This document shows, piece after piece, positions 41,837-50,654 of a stretch of 64,000 nt of DNA. The position numbers were made by a program, and so were the translations under genes. The notes under the pieces were generated by a model that ran no database searches, had not been told where the DNA came from, and saw only the letters and a program-made list of their open reading frames with translations. The first letter of the stretch is position 1, and every line of letters starts with the position of its first letter. This stretch comes from an uncultured Flavobacterium sp. GTDB lineage: Bacteria; Bacteroidota; Bacteroidia; Flavobacteriales; Flavobacteriaceae. The stretch is taken from assembly GCF_951805225.1 (NCBI RefSeq), contig NZ_OX638201.1, positions 2,852,001 through 2,916,000 on the forward strand, read 5' to 3'.

Positions 41837-42571
41837 TTGAGATATTTTATTCAATTTGCTTATAACGGAACACATTATCATGGCTGGCAATTTCAGCCCA
41901 ACGCTTCTTCTGTTCAGGAAACTTTAAACAAAGCTTTTTCGGTTTTATTAAATGCTCCTATTAATATAATGGGCGCCGGAAGAACGGATACTGGTGTTCA
42001 CGCACAGGAAATGTACGGGCATTTTGATTTTGAAAACCCTATTGATGTTCCGACTTTAGTACATAAACTGAATTCGTATTTACCAAAAGATATTGCCATT
42101 TTTGACATTATATTGGTTCATGATGATGCGCATTGCAGATTTGACGCTACTAAAAGAACATATGAATATCATATCAATACTGTTAAAAATCCATTTTCGG
42201 AGGAATTGAGTTGGTATTTTAACCAAAAATTAGACGTAGCTTTGATGAATGAAGCCGCAAAAATCTTACTGAATCATACCGATTTTCAATGTTTTTCGAA
42301 AGTAAATACGGATGTAAATACTTTTGATTGCACGATTTTTGAAGCTTATTGGAAACAAGAAAACAACAAACTAGTTTTTACGATTTCGGCGAATCGTTTT
42401 TTACGAAATATGGTTCGCGCCATTGTGGGAACTTTGGTAAATATTGGTTTACATAAAATTTCTCTGGATGATCTGGAAAGCATTATTGCAAGTAAAAGCA
42501 GGGAAAAAGCCGGATTCTCGGTTCCGGCACACGGATTATATTTAACCGAAATTTATTACGATTACTTATAG
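41837..42571 (+). CDS. truA: tRNA pseudouridine synthase A
   Basis: TruA makes pseudouridine at positions 38-40 of tRNA anticodon arms. The 244-residue protein has normal length. Key blocks are RYFIQFAYNGTHYHGWQFQP at the N-terminus, the catalytic aspartate in GAGRTDTGVHAQEMYGHF, RFDATKRTYEYHI, and RFLRNMVRAIVGTLV. The start codon is TTG at 41837, chosen because the family sequence begins exactly there and no in-frame ATG is near. The gene is 93 bases before the ABC exporter. Confidence 0.96.
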   Translation: MRYFIQFAYNGTHYHGWQFQPNASSVQETLNKAFSVLLNAPINIMGAGRTDTGVHAQEMYGHFDFENPIDVPTLVHKLNSYLPKDIAIFDIILVHDDAHCRFDATKRTYEYHINTVKNPFSEELSWYFNQKLDVALMNEAAKILLNHTDFQCFSKVNTDVNTFDCTIFEAYWKQENNKLVFTISANRFLRNMVRAIVGTLVNIGLHKISLDDLESIIASKSREKAGFSVPAHGLYLTEIYYDYL

Positions 42572-42664
42572 CTGTAGGCCTTAAGCTTTAAGCAATAAGC
42601 TTTCACCGCAAAGTGTTAAGAATATTGTCTAAAGCTTATAACTTAAAGCATTGAAAAAATAAAA

Positions 42665-44419
42665 ATGAAAGCAAAAGCATTTGATACCGGATTATTCAAA
42701 CGAATTTTAAAATATACAAAACCTTATAAATGGCGCTATTATGGCGTTATCATTTTTGCCGTTTCACTTTCGATTTTTGCGGCACTTCGTCCTTATTTAT
42801 TAAAACAAACGGTTGACGGCTATATCAAGACGCATGACAAGCATGGTTTGTTGATGTATATTACATTAATGGGCGTTGTACTTTTATGCGAAGTTTTCTC
42901 TCAGTTCTATTTTGTGTTTTGGGCAAACTGGCTTGGACAGGACATTGTTAAAGATATTCGAACCAAACTTTTCAAACATATTTTGAGTTTTAGAATGAAA
43001 TATTTTGATTTGGTTCCAGTGGGACAATTGGTTACCAGATCAGTTTCGGACATTGAATCAATTGCTCGTATTTTCAGCCAAGGTTTGTTTATGATTATAA
43101 GTGACTTGATGAAAATGTTGGTTGTTTTGATTTTTATGTTTTATATGAATTGGAAACTGACATGGATTGTGGTTGTTGCAATGCCAATTTTGGTTTACAT
43201 TACCCGAATTTTTCAGCGCAAAATGCAAGTTGCTTTTGAGGAAGTTCGTACGCAAATTGCCAACATGAACTCGTTTGTACAAGAGCGCGTTACGGGAATG
43301 AAGATTGTTCAGCTTTTTAATCGTGAAAAAATTGAAGCCGAAAATTTTAGAGTTATCAATGATAAACACAGAGTTGCCTGGATAAAAACGATTCTTTATA
43401 ACTCGATATTTTTCCCAATTGCCGATATTATTTCGTCTATTACTTTGGGATTAGTTGTCGTTTACGGTGGATTTAAAATCCTGAACGGAGATCATTTTAC
43501 GACTTTCGGAGATTTATTCTCTTATACCATGTTTATTGGAATGTTGTTTAATCCGTTGCGTCAGATTGCGGATAAATTCAACGAGATGCAATTAGGAATG
43601 ATTGCTGCCAATCGTGTTTTTGATATTATCGATACTCAGGATCATATTCAGGATACAGGAACGCTTGAAGCTCCAGTTTTTAATGGAAGCATCGAATTTA
43701 AGGACGTACGTTTTAGTTATATTCCAGAAGAAGAAGTTATAAAAGGTATCGATTTATCTGTAGCTTCAGGGCAAACTATTGCCATTGTCGGTTCGACTGG
43801 AGCCGGAAAATCAACTATTATCAATTTACTGAATCGTTTCTACGAAATTAATAGCGGTACTATTTTTATCGACGGTCACAATATTGAAAATTATACTTTG
43901 GCTTCTTTACGAAAACAAATTGCTGTGGTTTTGCAAGATGTTTTTTTGTTTGCCGATACAATTTACAACAATATCACTTTGCACAATCCTGAAATTACGC
44001 GTGAACATGTTTTGAATGCTGCCAAAAAAATTGGTGTACACGATTTTATAATGAGTCTTCCGGATAATTATGATTTTGATGTAAAAGAGCGTGGTGTAAT
44101 GCTTTCGTCAGGACAACGACAATTGATCGCCTTTTTACGTTCATATGTGAGTAATCCGAGCATTTTGATTTTGGATGAAGCTACGTCTTCGATTGATACT
44201 TATTCTGAAGAATTAATTCAGCGTGCAACCGAAACAATCACTAAAGGAAGAACTTCTATTATTATTGCACACAGATTGGCTACGATTGTAAATGCAGACA
44301 AAATTGTGGTTATGGATAAAGGTTTGATTGTAGAACAAGGAACGCACCACGAATTGCTTAATAAAATCGACGGATATTACAAAAATCTATACGATTCGCA
44401 ATTTTCAGTCGCTAACTGA
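42665..44419 (+). CDS. MsbA-like ABC exporter (fused permease and ATPase)
   Basis: A 584-residue half-transporter. Residues 1-320 form the six-helix ABC membrane domain, with QTVDGYIKTH and VTRSVSDIESIARIFSQG in the coupling regions. Residues 345-580 form the ATPase: Walker A GSTGAGKST, Q-loop AVVLQDVFLF, signature LSSGQRQLIAF, Walker B ILILDEATS, and the switch histidine in IIAHRLAT. It should act as a homodimer, exporting lipids, peptides or drugs. The signature is LSSGQ, so the site looks competent. Substrate unknown. Confidence 0.94.
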   Translation: MKAKAFDTGLFKRILKYTKPYKWRYYGVIIFAVSLSIFAALRPYLLKQTVDGYIKTHDKHGLLMYITLMGVVLLCEVFSQFYFVFWANWLGQDIVKDIRTKLFKHILSFRMKYFDLVPVGQLVTRSVSDIESIARIFSQGLFMIISDLMKMLVVLIFMFYMNWKLTWIVVVAMPILVYITRIFQRKMQVAFEEVRTQIANMNSFVQERVTGMKIVQLFNREKIEAENFRVINDKHRVAWIKTILYNSIFFPIADIISSITLGLVVVYGGFKILNGDHFTTFGDLFSYTMFIGMLFNPLRQIADKFNEMQLGMIAANRVFDIIDTQDHIQDTGTLEAPVFNGSIEFKDVRFSYIPEEEVIKGIDLSVASGQTIAIVGSTGAGKSTIINLLNRFYEINSGTIFIDGHNIENYTLASLRKQIAVVLQDVFLFADTIYNNITLHNPEITREHVLNAAKKIGVHDFIMSLPDNYDFDVKERGVMLSSGQRQLIAFLRSYVSNPSILILDEATSSIDTYSEELIQRATETITKGRTSIIIAHRLATIVNADKIVVMDKGLIVEQGTHHELLNKIDGYYKNLYDSQFSVAN

Positions 44420-44527
44420 GATTTGAAATGCTAAAAAAGTTCTTAAAAAAGTTAAATTAGCGTTATAAGAATCATAAATGTGGTGCTTCGCAACCAGCAC
44501 TATAGCAGTCTTTTTTATTGGATTCTT

Positions 44528-44535
44528 TATCTTTG
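44528..44535 (+). promoter_or_regulatory. Promoter -7 element before the HNH-like gene
   Basis: TATCTTTG matches TAnnTTTG, 27 bases before the ATG at 44563. The -33 part is not clear. Confidence 0.45.
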
Positions 44536-44562
44536 AGATACAGAAATCAAATGTAAAAGAAA

Positions 44563-45147
44563 ATGCCACAAAACAGATTTTATCCAAACGAACAGTTCAA
44601 AGAAATAGAAATAAATGCTTCATTACAACTACGTTATGCCATTTCAAACAGAGGCCGATTAATAAGCTTTACTGATGAAATTGAAAACGGCCGTCTCTTA
44701 AAAGGCGGACTAAGTGATGGATATCCAACTTTTAGATTTAAGGTAAAAAAAGACGACAAGATTGTCAATAAATATCTCTTTTTATACAAATTAGTTGCCC
44801 AATATTTCCTTCCGAAAAAATCAGAAGAACAAACTTATGTATTGCATCTGGATTACAACCGAAGTAACGATGATGAAAAAAACTTACGCTGGGCGACAAA
44901 AGCCGAAATGATGGAACACAGCCGCAAAAGTCCGCGTGTGATTCAGGCGAAAAAGAACCTTATCGAACACAACTTAAAAGCTGATGGACGAAAATTGACA
45001 ACCACAAAAGTGATGTTGATCAAAAAAATCCTGGCTCGTCCGGAACAAAAAACACGTCTAAAAATGATCGCAAAACAATTTGGCGTAAGCGAAATGCAAA
45101 TAAGACGTATTGCCAGCGGAGAAAACTGGGGACACGTTAAGGTCTAA
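44563..45147 (+). CDS. NUMOD4/HNH-like DNA-binding protein
   Basis: A 194-residue basic protein. The segment RYAISNRGRLISFTDEIENG resembles a NUMOD4 motif (xISNxGRVxS), and VLHLDYNRSNDDEKNLRWAT with EMMEHSR reads like a reduced HNH nuclease region (His, Asn, His). The C-terminal MLIKKILARPEQKTRLKMIA and FGVSEMQIRRIASGENWGHV look like a helix-turn-helix of the kind found in homing nucleases. It is not inside an intron or intein here. Whether it still cuts DNA is uncertain; a role as a regulator is equally possible. Confidence 0.65.
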   Translation: MPQNRFYPNEQFKEIEINASLQLRYAISNRGRLISFTDEIENGRLLKGGLSDGYPTFRFKVKKDDKIVNKYLFLYKLVAQYFLPKKSEEQTYVLHLDYNRSNDDEKNLRWATKAEMMEHSRKSPRVIQAKKNLIEHNLKADGRKLTTTKVMLIKKILARPEQKTRLKMIAKQFGVSEMQIRRIASGENWGHVKV

Positions 45148-45480
45148 TTATTAATTGTGAATTATTAATTTATTTCACTGTGAGCGAAGTCGAAGAGTTT
45201 TCCAATGAGAAAGGTCTTCGACTTTGCTTTGTTAATGAAAGTTTTATTTTGCAGATTTAGAGTAAAAAACATAATTTTAAATTAATAATTGATAATTAAC
45301 AATTCACAATTCGCACAATCTCTGTGAAAAGATCAAAATCAGTGTGGGTAAAAATAAAATTTCAAGTGTTTTTTAAAATAATTCCTTAAATTCGCAATCA
45401 CAAATAACAAAAAGAAAATCGGAAAAGAGTTTCGGAATTATAAACCTCATTTTCGGTATTAAATACTAAAAACCAAAAAA
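45148..45480. repeat. 333-bp gene-free gap with inverted TAATTGTGAATTATTAA repeats
   Basis: Copies of an AATTGTGAATTATTAATT-type sequence lie at about 45155-45172 and, inverted, at 45280-45312. Between them is a small hairpin-like pair (GCGAAGTCGAAGAGTTTTCC and GGTCTTCGACTTTGC). The last ~110 bases before the lpd start form the leader, with a near-consensus TAAATTCG at about 45387. No gene is seen. Confidence 0.5.
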
Positions 45481-46869
45481 ATGAAATACGACGTTATTGT
45501 TTTAGGAAGTGGTCCTGGCGGATATGTAACAGCTATTAGAGCTTCACAATTAGGCTTTAAAGTAGCTGTAGTTGAAAAAGAAAACCTTGGTGGTGTATGT
45601 TTAAACTGGGGATGTATCCCAACAAAAGCATTACTAAAATCAGCTCAGGTTTTTGATTACTTAAAACATGCTTCTGACTACGGATTGAAAGTTTCTGAAT
45701 TTGACAAAGATTTCCCAGCAGTTGTACAACGTAGCCGTGGTGTTGCTGAAGGAATGAGCAAAGGAGTTCAGTTCTTAATGAAAAAAAACAAAATTGACGT
45801 TATTGAAGGTTTTGGAAAACTAAAACCAGGTAAAAAACTTGACGTTACTGATAAAGACAATAAAGTTACTGAATATAGCGCTGATCACATTATCATCGCA
45901 ACTGGAGCTCGCTCTCGTGAGTTACCAAACTTGCCACAAGATGGTGTAAAAGTAATTGGTTACAGACAAGCAATGACTTTACCAACACAACCAAAATCTA
46001 TGATTATTGTAGGTTCTGGAGCTATTGGAGTTGAATTTGCACATTTCTACAACTCAATGGGAACTGATGTTACTATTGTAGAATTTATGCCAAACGTTGT
46101 TCCTGTAGAAGACGAAGATATCTCAAAACAATTTGAGCGTTCTTTGAAAAAAGCCGGAATCAAAGTTATGACTAACTCATCTGTTGAGCGTATTGACACA
46201 ACTGGTGCGGGAGTAAAAGCATTTGTTAAAACTGCAAAAGGTGAAGAAGTTCTTGAAGCTGACATCGTTCTTTCGGCGGTTGGAATCAAAACTAACATTG
46301 AAAACATAGGTTTAGAAGAAGTTGGAATCGCTGTTGACAGAGATAAAATCTTAGTAAACGCTTACAACGCAACTAATATTCCTGGATATTATGCAATTGG
46401 AGACGTTACTCCGGGTCAAGCTTTGGCTCACGTAGCTTCTGCTGAAGGAATTAACTGTGTGGAGAAAATTGCTGGTTTACACGTAGATCCAATCGATTAC
46501 GGAAACGTTCCTGGTTGTACTTACGCAACTCCAGAAATCGCTTCTGTAGGTTTAACTGAAAAACAAGCTAAAGAAAAAGGATACGAATTAAAAATTGGTA
46601 AATTCCCATTCTCAGCTTCAGGAAAAGCAAAAGCTGCCGGAACTCCAGACGGATTCGTAAAAGTAATTTTCGATGCAAAATACGGAGAATGGTTAGGATG
46701 CCACATGATTGGTGCTGGTGTTACTGATATGATTGCTGAAGCAGTTGTAGCTCGTAAACTTGAAACTACAGGTCATGAAATCCTTAAATCTATTCACCCT
46801 CACCCAACAATGAGCGAGGCTGTTATGGAAGCTGTAGCTGATGCTTACGGCGAAGTAATTCACTTGTAA
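45481..46869 (+). CDS. lpdA: Dihydrolipoyl dehydrogenase
   Basis: The E3 flavoprotein of 2-oxoacid dehydrogenase complexes re-oxidises dihydrolipoamide with NAD+. The 462-residue product has the FAD-binding GSGPGGYVTAIRASQLG at the start, the redox disulfide in GGVCLNWGCIPTKALL (C-x4-C), the NAD-binding GSGAIGVEFAHFYNSMG, the second FAD block YYAIGDVTPGQALAHVAS, and the C-terminal active-site histidine pair in SIHPHPTMSEAVMEA. Length and all motifs are normal. It is a single-gene unit with a strong terminator. Confidence 0.97.
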   Translation: MKYDVIVLGSGPGGYVTAIRASQLGFKVAVVEKENLGGVCLNWGCIPTKALLKSAQVFDYLKHASDYGLKVSEFDKDFPAVVQRSRGVAEGMSKGVQFLMKKNKIDVIEGFGKLKPGKKLDVTDKDNKVTEYSADHIIIATGARSRELPNLPQDGVKVIGYRQAMTLPTQPKSMIIVGSGAIGVEFAHFYNSMGTDVTIVEFMPNVVPVEDEDISKQFERSLKKAGIKVMTNSSVERIDTTGAGVKAFVKTAKGEEVLEADIVLSAVGIKTNIENIGLEEVGIAVDRDKILVNAYNATNIPGYYAIGDVTPGQALAHVASAEGINCVEKIAGLHVDPIDYGNVPGCTYATPEIASVGLTEKQAKEKGYELKIGKFPFSASGKAKAAGTPDGFVKVIFDAKYGEWLGCHMIGAGVTDMIAEAVVARKLETTGHEILKSIHPHPTMSEAVMEAVADAYGEVIHL

Positions 46870-46924
46870 AAAATATTGTATTGATGCATTTGCATTAATA
46901 CGAGTTACATATTATTTTCAATTT

Positions 46925-46959
46925 AAAATCCGATTTGTGAAAGCAAGTCGGATTTTTTT
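46925..46959 (+). terminator. Intrinsic terminator of lpd (reused ATCCGATT type)
   Basis: AAATCCGATTTGTGAAAGC is followed by AAGTCGGATTTTTTT, making an ATCCGACTT-type stem and seven Ts, 56 bases after the stop. The sequence is almost the same as at 48095, 49931 and 52355. Confidence 0.88.
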
Positions 46960-47032
46960 GTGCTATTAAAAAAGCAGGCATAAGCACGAATCAATACGAA
47001 AACTTGTGGAGCTATAAAAATTAAGGATGAAT

Positions 47033-47178
47033 TTAACCGCAAAGGGCGCAAAGCTTTTTTTGTTATAGATTACGCTCATTAAACGCAAAGTTCGCAAAGC
47101 TTTATCAATATAGCTTTGCGAACTTTGAGTTTATATAAAACCTTACGAATAAAAAACCTTTGCGCCCTTTGCGGTTAA
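47033..47178. repeat. Long palindromic repeat TTAACCGCAAAG...CTTTGCGGTTAA, copy 2
   Basis: The 467-bp gap 46870-47336 holds no gene. This element begins TTAACCGCAAAGGGCGCAAAG and ends CTTTGCGCCCTTTGCGGTTAA, with an inner AAGTTCGCAAAGCTTT / AGCTTTGCGAACTTTG pair. It is related to 15634-15733, which has the same ends and inner stem but a different length. Confidence 0.78.
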
Positions 47179-47336
47179 AATAATTAATCAATACAAAATA
47201 TTTTATATTTTTCCACAGTTTTTTCTGTTGATACATAAATACATAAAACATTCTTAAAATCGACAATTATCATTGGCTGTTTTGTAGTAAAAAAATTATA
47301 TTTACCTAATAAAAAAAATATCATAAAATACATGTA

Positions 47337-48086
47337 ATGGAAAATACACCAATATTTTTTGCAGACGGAGAAAGCCCTAAAATGATTGAGGCATTTAAAA
47401 AAGCACAGGAAACTTTTAAATATTTTTGGAGAGAATTATCATGGGAATATCGCCGAATAGTTCCGGCACTCAATGTAGCTTGTGTAAAACTAGCCTTTAC
47501 ACAAGAAATAAATAATAATACCGCAGTTGAGCATATGTGGATTAATGAGATTAATTTTGATGGCGAAAAAATAAAAGGCATCTTAGTAAACGATCCAAAC
47601 GAATTAACAAATGTTGCTAATGGTGATTATGTCGAAATTCCGGTAAACCAAATTAGCGACTGGTTATTTGCTACAGATGATAAAACATACGGAGGTTTTA
47701 CAATACACGCTATGCGATCAGAAATGAGCGAAACCGAAAGAGAAGAACATGACGAAGCATGGGGTTTAAATTTTGGTGACTTTAACGATATTCTCGTTGT
47801 ATATGAGCAGAAAGAGAAACCAGAAAATATCGTCGAACATCCTATGAGTAAAAACATGAAAGAAAGTCTTGTTGAGTTCATAAAAACAAATCCGAATGAA
47901 CTTACAGCGCAAGACGAATCAGGATATACTTTTTTACATAGAGAAGCAATTGCCGGAAATAGTTCTATTGTCGAAGTTCTACTAGAATCAGGTGCCGATA
48001 AAAACGCAAAAACTTACAGCGATAAAACTGCACTAGATTTCGCAGAACAACTAAAATGGGAACATTTGATTTCGCTTTTAAAATAA
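47337..48086 (+). CDS. DUF2314 protein fused to C-terminal ankyrin repeats
   Basis: The 249-residue product has an N-terminal DUF2314 domain (about residues 15-120: KAQETFKYFWRELSWEYRRI, FDGEKIKGILVNDPNELTNV, GDYVEIPVNQISDWLF). A linker follows, then about two ankyrin repeats (residues 180-249: DESGYTFLHREAIAGNSSIV, LLESGADKNAKTYSDKTALD). No signal peptide, so cytosolic. DUF2314 is found in proteins of unknown role, sometimes in immunity-type contexts. The function is unknown. Confidence 0.8.
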   Translation: MENTPIFFADGESPKMIEAFKKAQETFKYFWRELSWEYRRIVPALNVACVKLAFTQEINNNTAVEHMWINEINFDGEKIKGILVNDPNELTNVANGDYVEIPVNQISDWLFATDDKTYGGFTIHAMRSEMSETEREEHDEAWGLNFGDFNDILVVYEQKEKPENIVEHPMSKNMKESLVEFIKTNPNELTAQDESGYTFLHREAIAGNSSIVEVLLESGADKNAKTYSDKTALDFAEQLKWEHLISLLK

Positions 48087-48094
48087 CATTATCT

Positions 48095-48130
48095 AAAATC
48101 CGATTTGTAAAAGCAAGTCGGATTTTTTTT
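48095..48130 (+). terminator. Intrinsic terminator (reused ATCCGATT type)
   Basis: AAAATCCGATTTGTAAAAGC with AAGTCGGATTTTTTTT starts 9 bases after the stop of the DUF2314-ankyrin gene. The remaining gap up to 48443 is AT-rich and shows no gene. Confidence 0.88.
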
Positions 48131-48443
48131 TACTTCATATAATTCTATTCTGAAAAAACTTCTAAAGAATACAACTCTGCAAGAGATAAAACAAAATTCT
48201 GTAATACAATCAGATACATACAAAAATTTTGAAATTTAATCTTTTTTCGTACATTTAACTGTCTTACAAGCCTGATCTTCAATCAGATTTATCTTCGCCT
48301 GAATAACTTTTATATCAGCACAAAAAAACAATCAAAGAAACTTTATTCCAATCTGAATAGAAGTTCTGTCACACTCAGTCAATTTATTTAAAGGCTGAAA
48401 AAAGATGAAATCCTAAATTTTGTAATCACTATAAATTGCTATT

Positions 48444-49895
48444 ATGAAAAAAATTCTTCTTTCTTTTTTGTCTGTGTTGTTACTTACAGCCTGCAATAAA
48501 ACCACCACTACAGAAAATACCGAAAAAACAAACAATGCAGATACTGCAACTACTGCATTTAAACCCGCTAACATCAAAGAAGAAATTCTTTATCAGCGTG
48601 GTGTTGAAACCGCTATTTGGGGAATGCCTGCTGTAAATTATCTGTTAATGTACGATGCTTTGACTAAAATAAACGGTGAATATAATCAAGTTGTTATCTG
48701 GCCAAAACTATTAGATTGGAAAAATCAAACCTTAACACCAAATCCTGATGTTATTTATCTAATGCCTTTCTTCAACACAGAAAAAGTTGGACCAGTAGTT
48801 CTTGAAATTCCGCCTGCTGACAATGGAGTTTTCAACGGAAGCGTAATGACTTATTGGCAAAATTCTATTCAGGATGTTGGTCCGGGTGGCATAGATAAAG
48901 GAAAAGGAGGAAAATACCTTTTTCTTCCGCCTGGTTTTGACAAAACTAAAATACCTTCTGGCTACATAATACTACAATCAAATACTTATCGAGGTTATGC
49001 ATTGTTGCGATCCGTATTAAAAAGCGGAAGTGCAGCTGATGTTGCCGCAGCTGTTGACTATGCTAAACGCATTAAGGTTTATCCTTTTAGTGAAGCTTCA
49101 AAAAATCCTGCTACGGTTTTTGTAGATGCCAGTGAAAAGATATATGAATCTAACATAGCTTTTGATTTCAGTTATTATGAAACATTAAATAAAATAATTC
49201 AGGAAGAGCCTTGGTTAGAAAGAGATAAAGCCATGATTGATCCATTAAAAACCATTGGAATACAAAGAGGAAAACCTTTTAATCCTGATGCCCGTACAAA
49301 AGAAATACTTTCTGCCGCAGCCAAAACTGCTCACGCCTATTTAAATGATAATTTAGAAGCAACAACTCCATTTTTCAAAGATACACATTGGATTTTTCCT
49401 GTAGCTCCAGAATTTGGCGCAAATATACAAGGCGATTATCAAGTTCCAGATTCTTATCCTACAGATAATAGAGGGCTTTTGTACACTATAGGTTTTTTCA
49501 GTGCCAAACATATTGGAGAATCTCAATTTTACTTAATGCAAATAGTTGACAAAGAAGGCAATCCGCTAGACGGAAATAGTACTTATAAAGTAAATGTTCC
49601 TGCCAATGTTCCCGTAAAACAATATTGGTCCATGACCGTTTACAATCGCGAAACCCACACATTTATTCGCAATGCAAAATGGGCTGGACGTTCCTCACAA
49701 ACACCCGGACTTAAAACAAACAGCGATGGTTCTGTAGATCTTTATTTTGGTCCAACTCCACCTGAAAGTGGCGAATCTAATTGGGTTCCAACAGATCCTA
49801 AAGGCAAGTTCGAAATACTGGCACGTTTTTATGGCCCAAAACCAAACTTGTACGATCAAAGTTGGAAATTGAATGATTTAGAAAAAGTGAAGTAA
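48444..49895 (+). CDS. DUF1254/DUF1214 two-domain lipoprotein
   Basis: The 483-residue product has a lipoprotein signal (LLSFLSVLLLTAC; lipobox cysteine at residue 17). The DUF1254 domain (about 60-190) contains TLTPNPDVIYLMPFFNTEK and GPVVLEIPPADNGVFNGSVM. The DUF1214 domain (about 370-475) contains VKQYWSMTVYNRETHTFIRN, ESNWVPTDPKGKFEILARFY and GPKP. Length is normal for the fused family. The biochemical function is not firmly known. It is the complete version of what the genes at 8735 and 9632 carry in two pieces. Confidence 0.88.
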   Translation: MKKILLSFLSVLLLTACNKTTTTENTEKTNNADTATTAFKPANIKEEILYQRGVETAIWGMPAVNYLLMYDALTKINGEYNQVVIWPKLLDWKNQTLTPNPDVIYLMPFFNTEKVGPVVLEIPPADNGVFNGSVMTYWQNSIQDVGPGGIDKGKGGKYLFLPPGFDKTKIPSGYIILQSNTYRGYALLRSVLKSGSAADVAAAVDYAKRIKVYPFSEASKNPATVFVDASEKIYESNIAFDFSYYETLNKIIQEEPWLERDKAMIDPLKTIGIQRGKPFNPDARTKEILSAAAKTAHAYLNDNLEATTPFFKDTHWIFPVAPEFGANIQGDYQVPDSYPTDNRGLLYTIGFFSAKHIGESQFYLMQIVDKEGNPLDGNSTYKVNVPANVPVKQYWSMTVYNRETHTFIRNAKWAGRSSQTPGLKTNSDGSVDLYFGPTPPESGESNWVPTDPKGKFEILARFYGPKPNLYDQSWKLNDLEKVK

Positions 49896-49930
49896 TTAAA
49901 AACTGCATTTCTTAATTTTTGATAAAAACC

Positions 49931-49966
49931 AAAATCCGATTTGTGAAAACAAGTCGGATTTTTTTA
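49931..49966 (+). terminator. Intrinsic terminator (reused ATCCGATT type)
   Basis: AAAATCCGATTTGTGAAAAC with AAGTCGGATTTTTT, 35 bases after the DUF1254/DUF1214 stop. Confidence 0.88.
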
Positions 49967-50062
49967 TCATTCTATAGAAATAAAAATTAATTATAGAAAC
50001 AATATAGAACCTGATTTTTAATAATAAAGCACTAATTTTGCAACGCCAAAAAACAAATCTAC

Positions 50063-50554
50063 ATGAAAAAATTAGTGCTCCTTTTAGCAATTTCTCTTTT
50101 TTTATCACACAATCTATTTGCACAAACAAAAGTTGAAACCAAAAGTATTTTTGCAAAATCATATACTTATGTAAATGACTTTGAAAAAATTCTTACTGCA
50201 GATCAAGTCAAAACTTTAAACGATTTTTTAAAATCAAACGATACAAAAAACAAAAACAAAGTACTGATCGTAACAACATCTTCTATAGCTCCATATACTG
50301 ATTTGGGCGATTATTCATTAGAATTAGATAAATATTTGATGTCTAAATTAAATATTGATACAACTGTTTTAATCGTCATTAGTAAACAATTAAGACAAAT
50401 TAGAGTTCAGGGAACCGATAAAAGGCAAACTAAAATAAGCGATCAGGAAATAAAAGATGTTGTGTCTGCTTATATAATTCCGGAATTAAAAAAAGGCGAT
50501 TACTACAAAGGTTTATACGAAGGTACGCATCAAATTATTAAAAAAATGGAATAA
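50063..50554 (+). CDS. Exported TPM-domain protein
   Basis: The 163-residue product has a signal peptide (LVLLLAISLFLSHNLFAQ, to about residue 21). A TPM (Psb32/YgcG-like) domain follows: YTYVNDFEKILTADQVKTLN, KVLIVTTSSIAPYTDLGDYS, TVLIVISKQLRQIRVQGTDK and IIPELKKGDYYKGLYEGTHQ. It lacks the Gly/Ser-rich C-terminal tail and membrane helix of longer relatives, so it is probably free in the periplasm. The molecular role of stand-alone TPM domains is not settled. Confidence 0.85.
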   Translation: MKKLVLLLAISLFLSHNLFAQTKVETKSIFAKSYTYVNDFEKILTADQVKTLNDFLKSNDTKNKNKVLIVTTSSIAPYTDLGDYSLELDKYLMSKLNIDTTVLIVISKQLRQIRVQGTDKRQTKISDQEIKDVVSAYIIPELKKGDYYKGLYEGTHQIIKKME

Positions 50555-50654
50555 GAAATAAGGAAAGCCATTTGATTCCTATCATTATTCTTTCCGGAGA
50601 CACTGTAATATTATCACCTATATTTTCATAACTTTATAACAAATAAATCAGGTT

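Noticed and set aside
44563..45147. Active homing endonuclease of a mobile intron
   Set aside because: No interrupted gene or intron-like structure surrounds it.
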